NCBI GenBank assembly: GCA_003353825.1
Contig: PIVW01000315.1
Span: 1 to 6,837, forward strand
Direction: 5' to 3'
Source: Chloroflexota bacterium
GTDB lineage: Bacteria > Chloroflexota > Anaerolineae > J102
Length of the DNA: 6,837 bases
In this document: positions 1 through 5,992 of the stretch, piece after piece
Position numbering within the stretch: position 1 is the first letter of the stretch
Layout: every line of letters begins with the position of its first letter
Program-made: the position numbers and the translations under genes
The notes under the pieces: generated by a model
Databases searched by the model: none
Told to the model about the DNA's origin: nothing
The model's input: only the letters and a program-made list of their open reading frames with translations

Positions 1-158
1 GGTTCATGATGACCTCTCTGATGATGTGGCGATTTTCAGAAAGGTTTGCTCATGAACCCGTTTCCGTCAAGTTTCGTCATACTCCCAGTTCAACTGCGGT
101 GCTACCTGACCGGGCTATCTGCAAGCTTTCCCCATCCTACACAAGTAATTTCAATCAA

Positions 159-172
159 AGATTACGCAGATT
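159..172. repeat. Left arm of 14-bp inverted repeat flanking the GxxExxY gene
   Basis: The sequence AGATTACGCAGATT is the exact reverse complement of positions 564-577. It lies directly before the Shine-Dalgarno GGAGG (173-177) of the GxxExxY gene, so the two arms enclose that gene and little else (419 bp outer to outer). The arms are far too distant to act as a simple terminator hairpin, so a cassette boundary or recombination site is more plausible. The match is visible directly; its function is inference. Confidence 0.8.
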
Positions 173-184
173 GGAGGAATCACA

Positions 185-574
185 ATGCTAAGTAAACGAG
201 ACCCACAGACCTATCTTATTATCGGAGCGGCTATGGTCGTTCACCGGGAGTTGGGACCGGGGTTTCTAGAAGCTGTCTATCACGAAGCATTATCGATTTA
301 GTTTGAAATCCAGAGCATTCCGTATATACATGAAGTAGAATTGCCAATCCATTACAAAGGCCGTCGTTTAAAAAAGATCTATCGAGCGGATTTTGTCTGT
401 TATGACGACATCATTGTCGAGTTAAAGGCGCTATCAAAGATTGCCGGTAAAGAAAAGTCACAGGTCATCAACTATCTCAAAGCCTCTAACCATGACAGAG
501 GGCTGTTACTAGATTTTGAAGCAGCGTCACTCGAAGTCGAACGGCTGGCAAACTCCAGAACGAAATCTGCGTAA
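185..574 (+). pseudogene. GxxExxY-family protein, interrupted by an in-frame TAG
   Basis: The frame starts at ATG 185, seven bases after GGAGG, and runs 129 codons to TAA at 572-574, about the usual length for this family. Codon 39 (299-301) is TAG. Ignoring it, the protein is continuous: the naming motif is G26-F-L-E29-A-V-Y32, and a PD-(D/E)XK-like core follows with D69 in RADF and E79-L-K81. The expected residue at the stop is probably Glu or Gln, one base change away. Family members are small proteins of unknown role, related to restriction-type nuclease folds. An in-frame ATG at 341 could give only a C-terminal fragment lacking the naming motif. The TAA lies inside the right repeat arm, and the gene is convergent with the ATPase, 12 bases away. 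The family call is firm. Loss of function is likely, but a sequencing error or suppression cannot be excluded. Confidence 0.8.
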
Positions 575-577
575 TCT
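564..577. repeat. Right arm of 14-bp inverted repeat, overlapping the GxxExxY stop codon
   Basis: AATCTGCGTAATCT is the exact reverse complement of 159-172. The TAA stop of the GxxExxY frame (572-574) is contained in the repeat, so the repeat supplies the last codons of the gene. The ATPase stop codon on the other strand begins 10 bases further right. No hairpin plus T-run terminator is visible between the two convergent genes. Confidence 0.8.
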
Positions 578-586
578 GTTGATGAT

Positions 587-2815
587 TTAGTGCGTCATCT
601 TTGGCGAGCGCAGCATGCGCATGCCGTTTAGTGTCACCAGCACAGACATGCCCACGTCGGCCAGGACGGCCATCCACATAGTGCCGGTGCCGGCAAGCAC
701 CAGGGCGAAGACGATAAATTTAATGATCAGGCTCAGTGCCACATTGACATGGACCGTACGCATGGCACTGCGACTCAGCTTGACGGCAAAGGGCAGGGGC
801 AGCAGGCTGTCGGCCATGAGAGTGATGTCGGCCGTTTCCATGGCCTGGGCGGTGTTGCCGATAGCAATGCCCACATCGGCAGCAGCCAGCGCCGGCGCAT
901 CATTGATGCCATCGCCAACCATAGCTGTCTCACCAAATTGATCTCGCAAGTCGGCCATGGCTTCAACCTTGTCTTCGGGCAGACAGTTGGCCCGAACTTC
1001 GTTTACGCCTACCTCAGCGGCCACAGCTTCGGCGGTGGCGGAGTTATCGCCCGTGAGCATAACCAGGTTATCGAAACCCATATCCTTCAATTCTGCCAAG
1101 GCGGCCTGACTGCTGGGTCGCACAGTGTCGGCCAAGGCGATATAGCCCTGATACTCATCACCGCTACTGACCAGCATAGTGGTGTAACCTTGAGCGTCTA
1201 CCTGGCTGACAACATCACAGTGTTCGGGGGAATGGGGGATGGTTTGGTCAAAATAACCGTGGCTGCCGATCGTCACTTGCCGGCCATTGATCTGGCCGGT
1301 GACGCCACGTCCAGTGAGGGCGGTGACCCCATCGGCGGCAGGATAACGGCTATCAAGACCACGGAGTTGGGATGCATTGACGACTGCCTGGGCCAGGGGG
1401 TGGCCTGTTCGACGTTCGACCGCGGCAGCGAGCGCTAGTACATCCTCGCAATCCACACAGTTGCTGAGCGCCGAGTCGGTGCAGTCCACCGAGTGGAAGG
1501 CAACGACCGAGGGCTGACCTTTGGTGAGGGTGCCGGTTTTGTCGAAAGCAAAAACCTTGATCTGGCTCAGGCTCTCGACAAAGGCCCCGCCTTTGAAGAG
1601 CACACCATTTCGAGCGCCGTTGCTAATGGCGCTGACCAGCGTTACCGGCGTGCTGATGATCAGTGCGCAGGGGCAGGCGACAACAAGAAGGGCCAACGAG
1701 CGGTAGAGCCAGCCCTGAGTGGGATCGGCGGCGTCGAACAAAGTCTGGCCGAAAATCAAGGTGGGAACCAGGGCTACCAGCAGGGCAACAATGACCACGG
1801 CCGGCGTGTAGTAGCGAGCAAAGCGGTCGATGAAGCGTTGCGTGGGGGCGCGCTTTTCCTGGGCCTCTTCTACCATACGGATCATGCGGCTGATGGTATT
1901 ATCTTCAGCCAGATGCGTGACCTCAATCTCCAACGATCCTTCGCCGTTAATACTACTTGCAAAGACCTCAGCCCCCGGTACTTTCTCAAGCAGGCGGCTT
2001 TCACCGGTGATAGGGGCCTGGTTGACAGAGGAGGCGCCCGCCAGAATGTTGCCATCCATGGGGATGCGCTCACCCGGCTTGACCAGGATACGATCGCCAA
2101 CACGCAGATCGCTGATATCGACAGTTACTTCCTCGTCACGATCTTCATGCGCAGACAAACGTGTTGCCTGGCGCGGGGCCACATCCATCAGGCTACGGAT
2201 GGAGCCGCGAGCACGTTCAGCGGTGTAACCCTCCATCGCCTCGCCGATCACGAACAGTACCATCACGACGGCAGCTTCGGTGTAAGCGCCAATGATTACG
2301 GCGCCTACTGCAGCGATGGTCATGAGCACATTGATGTTGATTTCGTGATTGATGCGCACAGAACGCCAGGCGCTGCGGATCACGGGGTAGCCGGCGATGA
2401 GCATGGCCACGATAGAGGCGAGATCGATGGCGATGTTTTCCACACCCAGCCCTGGCAGGAGTTCGTCGAAAATCAAGCCAGGCAGTAGCAAGAGCGCCGC
2501 TAATAGAGCCAGGCGCGTGTCGGTGCGGCCCCACATGTACTGGAAGAAATTACTCGACCCTTGTACCGGTTGCTCGAGCGGATCCTGCGCCCCACCGTCT
2601 GCGATGACCTGGACACCGTAGCCCAGCACCTGCACCCGCGCAACAACGGCCGCGATAGGTACATCGCCGCGCACCTTGAGGGTTTCGGTAGTGAAATTGG
2701 TTTTGCAGACGCTAACGCCGTCTAGACGGGACACGCCCGTCTCGATGGTGCTCGCTCAGCCGCCGCAATCCATGCCGAAGATTCGGAAGCGGAGTTCAGG
2801 TTGAGTATCAGTCAT
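587..2815 (-). CDS. zntA: Zn/Cd/Pb-type P1B ATPase with in-frame TGA in its CxxC motif (candidate selenoprotein)
   Basis: This is an inner-membrane pump that exports Zn2+, Cd2+ or Pb2+ using ATP. Read from ATG 2815 it has 742 codons, close to E. coli ZntA. Residues 1-75 form an HMA metal-binding domain with GMDCGG-TGA-A: C17 is present and codon 20 (2758-2756) is TGA where the second Cys is expected. Downstream, everything is intact: TGES 270-273, CPC 381-383 in the sixth membrane segment, DKTGT with phosphorylated D425, HP 471-472, GDGIND 634-639, and K699 and D720 in the last two segments as in ZntA-type pumps. About eight membrane segments lie near 102-120, 128-146, 164-177, 181-195, 335-355, 370-391, 688-709 and 713-735. 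The start is chosen because the HMA domain is complete only from 2815; a weak GAGAGCGAG precedes it. A GTG at 2734 would give a 715-residue pump without the CxxC, a possible reinitiation product. Either TGA encodes selenocysteine or the gene has lost its N-terminus. The family call is very secure; the TGA reading is not. Confidence 0.93.
2721..2745 (-). promoter_or_regulatory. SECIS-like hairpin downstream of the ATPase TGA
   Basis: On the mRNA strand AGACGGG (2742-2736) pairs perfectly with CCCGUCU (2730-2724) around the 5-nt loop CGUGU (2735-2731). Two further pairs, U-A and C-G, lie beyond one G-A mismatch. The loop begins 20 nt after the TGA and has a G at its second position. Bacterial SECIS elements are coding-region hairpins just after UGA, with a small apical loop that carries a G near its 5' side for SelB, so spacing, loop and stem all fit. 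The hairpin is seen directly. SelB recognition is inference, and a GC-rich coding stretch can form such a stem by chance. Confidence 0.5.
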
Positions 2816-2857
2816 AATAGCTCGCTCTCTGTAGGTTGAAAGTGCCGTTCGCTTCCG

Positions 2858-2889
2858 AGTATACACCTTCAAGTGGGGTTGAATGTCAA
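2858..2889 (-). promoter_or_regulatory. MerR-type promoter and operator of the P1B ATPase
   Basis: On the minus strand, TTGACA (2889-2884) is a perfect -35 and TATACT (2863-2858) a near-perfect -10, separated by 20 bp. Over-long 19-20 bp spacers are the hallmark of promoters activated by MerR-family metal sensors, and 20 bp is typical of ZntR/CadR/PbrR targets. A dyad fills the spacer: ACATTCAA and TTGAAGGT, seven of eight positions matching, around a 6-bp centre (2886-2865). Transcription should start near 2851, leaving about 36 nt before ATG 2815. The MerR protein encoded at 3775-4599 is the obvious candidate activator. An intact promoter argues that the pump is, or recently was, expressed. 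Confidence 0.82.
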
Positions 2890-3050
2890 GGGGGAAATCG
2901 AGAACATTCTGATTTCCCTGCATATCTGTCATCTTGGACACAAAGCACGTCAACACCATGACGCCCCAAGCCCTGTGTGATCGCACCATGAACGTTCTCG
3001 TCCATAAGAGTAGAGTTCACCCTCCAGAGCTTTATCACGAAAGTACTTAT

Positions 3051-3359
3051 TCAAACAGCCCCAGCATAGGGTCGAATTTGCTGCAACTGCTCAGTCTCTG
3101 CCTGCTGCGCGAAATACAGATCCCAACGCACCTGCAAATTCAACCAAAAATCAGGTGATGTACCGAAATATCTCGCCAATCGCAATGCGGTACTGGGCGT
3201 CACGCCTCGCCGACCATTCACAATTTCATTAACACGCTGATATGGCACATCGATTGATCCAGCCAAGTCTCGTTGCGTTAGACCCATCGGTTTCAAATAT
3301 TCTTCTAGCAACATCTCGCCGGGGTGGGTCGGAGTACGGTTTGTTGGGATTCGAATCAT
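3051..3359 (-). CDS. higA: HigA-family antitoxin (XRE helix-turn-helix)
   Basis: This is the antitoxin of a type II toxin-antitoxin pair; it binds and neutralises HigB and represses the shared promoter. From ATG 3359 it has 102 residues, the normal length. The family opening HPGEMLLEEYLKPMGLTQ is followed by the helix-turn-helix (about residues 25-60, with LTQRDLAGSIDVPYQRVNEI) and the typical tail TSPDFWLNLQVRWDL. ATG 3359 is preferred over an in-frame ATG at 3395 because GAGGTGA sits 8 bases upstream and the family normally begins close to the HPGE motif. It follows higB by 19 bases, in the toxin-first order typical of higBA. Both key regions are intact, so it is probably functional. Confidence 0.93.
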   Translation of the reverse strand: MIRIPTNRTPTHPGEMLLEEYLKPMGLTQRDLAGSIDVPYQRVNEIVNGRRGVTPSTALRLARYFGTSPDFWLNLQVRWDLYFAQQAETEQLQQIRPYAGAV

Positions 3360-3378
3360 AGCTATATTCACCTCATAA

Positions 3379-3672
3379 TCAGTGATAATCGACAATCTCT
3401 ACCTCGTTCGGGCCAGATTCAGTCCAAACGAAACATATTCGATATTGGTCGTTGATACGAATACTGTGCTGACCTTGGCGATCACCTGATAACGTTTCCA
3501 TTCGATTATCTGGAGGTATACGAAGCTCTGCTAATGCCATGACGGAATCGAGTTGATCCAGTTTGCGAGCAGCGATGCGCCATACGCTTTGCCGACATAT
3601 TCTTCGCGCGGCCTGAGTGTTTTTGCCGTTGAAAATGTTTTCAGTGCCAGTATTCTCAAACGAACCGATCAT
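3379..3672 (-). CDS. higB: HigB-family toxin (RelE/ParE-like mRNA interferase)
   Basis: This is the toxin of the pair, a small ribosome-dependent endoribonuclease of the RelE superfamily. The 97-residue frame is full length. It shows the family features: an N-terminal F-x(3)-GTENIFNG segment, a basic AARRICRQSVWRIAARKL helix, the RIPPDNRMETLSGDRQGQ region, then the strands SIRINDQYRICFVW and VEIVDYH at the C-terminus. Start ATG 3672 matches the usual MI.SF beginning. No Shine-Dalgarno precedes it, and the best promoter predicts transcription starting at or next to this ATG, so a leaderless message is likely. The stop is an ordinary TGA (3381-3379), which shows that TGA is not generally reassigned here. 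Confidence 0.93.
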   Translation of the reverse strand: MIGSFENTGTENIFNGKNTQAARRICRQSVWRIAARKLDQLDSVMALAELRIPPDNRMETLSGDRQGQHSIRINDQYRICFVWTESGPNEVEIVDYH

Positions 3673-3678
3673 GATAGC

Positions 3679-3707
3679 ATGATAGCATGGAACTCATGCT
3701 ACAGCAA
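3679..3707 (-). promoter_or_regulatory. higBA promoter with HigA-type operator in its spacer
   Basis: On the minus strand TTGCTG (3707-3702) and TATCAT (3684-3679) are separated by 17 bp. The spacer region holds a perfect inverted repeat, TAGCATG-GAACT-CATGCTA (3683-3701), a convincing site for autorepression by HigA. A tandem copy of ATGATAGC (3671-3686) overlaps its edge. Six to seven bases past the -10 is the A of the higB ATG (3672), so the message would begin at the start codon. The sequence match is direct; repression by HigA is inferred from the family. Confidence 0.62.
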
Positions 3708-3774
3708 TAGTCCCACCCACCGTATCCTCAATTCCAACACTATCATAGAAATAGTCGATGATGGTGACGCAACA

Positions 3775-4599
3775 CTATTCGTAAGGTCCGGTTAGCTGAC
3801 CGTGCGATCGCGCCTGGTTATGAACGGATTCTTCCTCAAGAGCAAGGAAAAGTCGGGCGAATATGAAAGCATTTTCGCCACTGACGACCAGTAAGTAGCC
3901 TTCGTCTCCGTAGACGAACTCGGACTGGAAGGCGGCGTGGGCCTGGCAATCAGCTTCCAGTTGGGTCAGCGACTGCATCGCCCTGGCCACAGCGGGATCT
4001 TCGCTCACGACCAGGATGTGATACGCTTCTCCTTCCTGCCAAATGTGCACATGCAGGCTGCGCAATCGTTCCAGGATCAGTCTGCCTGATTCAGTGGTGA
4101 GATTGCAGCCAGTCTGTACCAGCAGCCACTCGAAAAGGGCGGTGGATGAGGATTGGCCAGCGCTATCCCCACACACCCGCCCAAGGAGTCTATCGAGGGC
4201 ACTGTCATCGTCCCTAAAAGGTTGGTCGTTGCGGCCATGCATGTCTTGTACAAAAAGCGCCACCTCATGCTGCAGCACCATCAATTGTGTAATCCGTTTC
4301 TCCAGGGCCAGATAGCGCTGCTCGGCGGTTGAGATCACAGTGGCGTCACTGAGTTCACCGCTCTCCCAGCCATCCAGCAGAGATTTGATGTCGGCCAAGG
4401 AGAAGCCAAGGCGTTGGGATCGTTGGATGAGCCTTAGGCACTGGACGGCTTCAGATCGATACAATCGGTACCCACTCTCTGAACGCGCATCTGGCGTCAG
4501 CAAGCCCTCCTGTTCGTAAAAGCGTAACGTGGACGTACGAACCCGCACCTGTCTGGCCAACTGGCCGATGGTCATTAGCGCATGCTTGTCGTCATTCAT
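3775..4599 (-). CDS. MerR-family regulator with an extended C-terminal region
   Basis: This is probably the metal-responsive activator of the P1B ATPase. Residues 8-77 form a MerR DNA-binding domain: MTIGQLARQVRVRTSTLRFY, EQEGLLTP, SGYRLYR and the RSQRLGFSLADIKSLL helix. A dimerisation helix follows at about 92-122. At 274 residues it is nearly twice the length of ZntR-type proteins, with about 125 extra residues that I do not recognise and that show no membrane segments. The ZntR metal-site cysteines are mostly missing: none precedes the dimer helix, and the CCG...C loop is reduced to R-V-C143-G. Other Cys are C54, C165 and C218. Start ATG 4599 is taken, but M9 (4575) is also plausible; ribosome sites are weak at both. 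It is encoded on the same strand as higBA and the pump, 102 bases before higB. The MerR call is firm; the ligand is unknown. Confidence 0.88.
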   Translation of the reverse strand: MNDDKHALMTIGQLARQVRVRTSTLRFYEQEGLLTPDARSESGYRLYRSEAVQCLRLIQRSQRLGFSLADIKSLLDGWESGELSDATVISTAEQRYLALEKRITQLMVLQHEVALFVQDMHGRNDQPFRDDDSALDRLLGRVCGDSAGQSSSTALFEWLLVQTGCNLTTESGRLILERLRSLHVHIWQEGEAYHILVVSEDPAVARAMQSLTQLEADCQAHAAFQSEFVYGDEGYLLVVSGENAFIFARLFLALEEESVHNQARSHGQLTGPYE

Positions 4600-4624
4600 C
4601 CCGTTTCTCGCTCATGATGCTACC

Positions 4625-4652
4625 ATGTTATCTAACAATGGAGGGAATGCAA
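4625..4652 (-). promoter_or_regulatory. Possible promoter of the MerR-family gene
   Basis: On the minus strand TTGCAT (4652-4647) lies 16 bp from TAACAT (4630-4625), about 26 bases before ATG 4599. The dyad TGTTA-TC-TAACA (4626-4637) covers the -10 side and could be an autoregulatory site. The -10 matches consensus in only four of six positions, so this is tentative. Confidence 0.35.
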
Positions 4653-4674
4653 AAAATGGATTGGCTCCAACTGA

Positions 4675-4703
4675 TTGACAATGCCCATGCTTCGTACTAA
4701 CCT
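4675..4703 (+). promoter_or_regulatory. Possible promoter of the GntR/TIM-barrel/RuBisCO-like operon
   Basis: A perfect -35, TTGACA (4675-4680), is followed after 17 bp by TAACCT (4698-4703), a poor -10. It is divergent from the MerR gene and stands 53 bases upstream of the gntR remnant. No operator dyad is evident. Only the -35 is strong. Confidence 0.3.
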
Positions 4704-4756
4704 GTATGCACAAGTAGATAAGTATTCAGGTCAGCCTGCACTTCTGGAAGTGATAA

Positions 4757-4912
4757 ATGCCGGTCTCAGACAAGGTCAGCTATGTACCCAATTACCAGAT
4801 TATCGAAATCCTCAGGCATGTGATCAGCGATCAACAGGCAGAAGGACAGCTTCACCCTCTTAAATCGGAAAACGAATTAGCCGGTGAGTTTGGCCTCGGC
4901 CGAGCAAACATA
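4757..4912 (+). pseudogene. GntR-family regulator, N-terminal DNA-binding remnant
   Basis: From ATG 4757 (GGAAG at 4746-4750) about 52 residues match the start of a GntR winged helix: YQIIEILRHVISDQ, then SENELAGEFGLGRANI. After I52 the similarity stops where families normally continue into the third helix (REAL...). The frame runs on as unrelated residues to a stop at 5018-5020, through the Shine-Dalgarno of the next gene. The whole effector-binding domain, normally about 150 or more further residues, is absent, as if an internal deletion joined the HTH codons to the leader of the downstream gene. The usual Pro before SENELA is Lys here. It probably once controlled the two genes downstream. 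The fragment has no complete DNA-binding domain and is unlikely to work. Confidence 0.72.
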
Positions 4913-4929
4913 TTTCCAGGAGGAACCTT

Positions 4930-5913
4930 ATGTCCAGGCAGTTACGTTTTTCCGCCAATATCAACACCTTCAACGCCTGTGCAGACCGCTATGTCCTCTC
5001 AGGTTACGGCGAGCGCCTGACGACAGAACAGCTGATCAAAGCCGCAACCACCGTACCAGATCTTAGCGGTGTCGAGGTCGTGGGGCTGTGACACGTCAAC
5101 GATGACAACGTCGAGCAGGTACGTCGCCAGATCGCCGACGCCGGGCTCGAGGTCACGTGTGTAGCGCCAGATATTTGGGCATCCAGCAAGTGGGGTTGGG
5201 GTTCGTTCGCCGCCAATGATCCGCAAATACGCCGGGACGCCGTTCAAGAAGTCAAGAGATCGATGGAGTGGGCCAAACAGCTCGATTGTGCGGTCGTCGA
5301 TCTTTGGTTCGGTCAGGATGGTTACGACTATCCTTTTCAGGCAGACTATCTGGCAGCCTGGGATCGGCTTATCGAAGGCACCATCGAGTGCGCTGAGCAT
5401 ATCCCCGACATCAAAATCGTGTTCGAGTATAAACCCAAAGAGCCCCGCACGCACTGCTTTATCTCTACCGTCGGCAAAACCCTACTGCTCATCGAGAAGG
5501 TGAATCAAGCGAATGTTGGCGCCATGATCGACGTAGGGCACGCCCTGATGGCCTACGAGAGTGCAGCAGAATCCGCCGCCCTATTACAGCATTTCGGCGA
5601 TAAGCTTTTTTACATGCACTTCAACGACAATTGGCGACTGTGGGATGATGATATGACGGTAGGTTCAGTTCATACGGTCGAGATGTTGGAACTGCTCTAC
5701 TGGCTCGACCGCATGGATTACGATGGCTGGTACGCACTGGACATCTTCCCCTATCGAGAAGATGGCATGCGTGCGGCGTCTGAGAGCATCAAATGGATCC
5801 AGGGCTTACATGGTCTGCTGGATAAAATCGGAAGGGAACGGATCTCACAGGTCATCGGCTCTGGCGATGCGATGGAAGCTTCTGCCATGATCCGACAAGC
5901 ATTACTCGGCTAG
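4930..5913 (+). pseudogene. Xylose isomerase-like TIM-barrel enzyme (sugar isomerase/epimerase family), one in-frame TGA
   Basis: The frame runs 327 codons from ATG 4930 (AGGAGG at 4918-4923, ideal spacing) to TAG 5911-5913, full length for this AP-endonuclease-2/xylose isomerase-like family. Codon 54 (5089-5091) is TGA, in VEVVGL-TGA-HVNDDN, probably a former Trp (TGG). Otherwise the barrel is unbroken. Candidate metal ligands sit in the expected strands: E166 in FEYKPKE, D201 and H204 in MIDVGHA, H230 in YMHFND, D271 in LDIFPY. Such enzymes use a divalent metal to isomerise, epimerise or decarboxylate sugars and keto-sugars in the cytoplasm. Its position between a GntR remnant and a RuBisCO-like gene suggests catabolism of a sugar acid; the substrate cannot be read. 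A start at ATG 5263 would lose the first third. The TGA context has only a 4-bp hairpin and no CxxC, so nonsense mutation is the default reading. Confidence 0.78.
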
Positions 5914-5992
5914 AGCAAAGTATCGGCAATTTCGTGATCTCTCCACAAATTCGTTTTCACTCTTACTTAACCAACTATCCATAAAGGAAAGC

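Noticed and set aside
1..158. Possible gene or element end at the left edge, with a 9-bp inverted repeat (1-9 / 50-58)
   Set aside because: The open frame at 6-191 has no recognisable protein features and overlaps the ribosome site of the next gene. The repeat is short, and the flank outside the window is unknown.
749..2488. Long plus-strand open frames opposite the ATPase
   Set aside because: They are antisense shadows of a GC-rich coding region with no recognisable domain or ribosome site.
587..2734. Taking GTG 2734 as the true ATPase start
   Set aside because: It begins in the middle of the HMA domain, has no clear ribosome site, and the missing domain half is encoded in frame directly upstream behind a good promoter.
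3700..3774. Terminator between the MerR gene and higBA
   Set aside because: No GC-rich hairpin followed by a T-run on the minus strand.
4656..4700. 14-codon open frame MDWLQLIDNAHASY with an upstream GGAGGG
   Set aside because: Too short to judge, the spacing from GGAGGG is long, and it overlaps the putative promoter; no leader-peptide or attenuator structure is seen.
5089..5091. TGA in the TIM-barrel gene as a second selenocysteine codon
   Set aside because: No CxxC or other redox-Cys context, the best following hairpin has only 4 bp, and the residue is more easily explained as a former Trp (TGG to TGA).
2756..5091. Genome-wide reassignment of TGA to tryptophan
   Set aside because: higB and higA both end in TGA at the expected lengths, tryptophan is TGG throughout, and the ATPase TGA aligns with Cys, not Trp.
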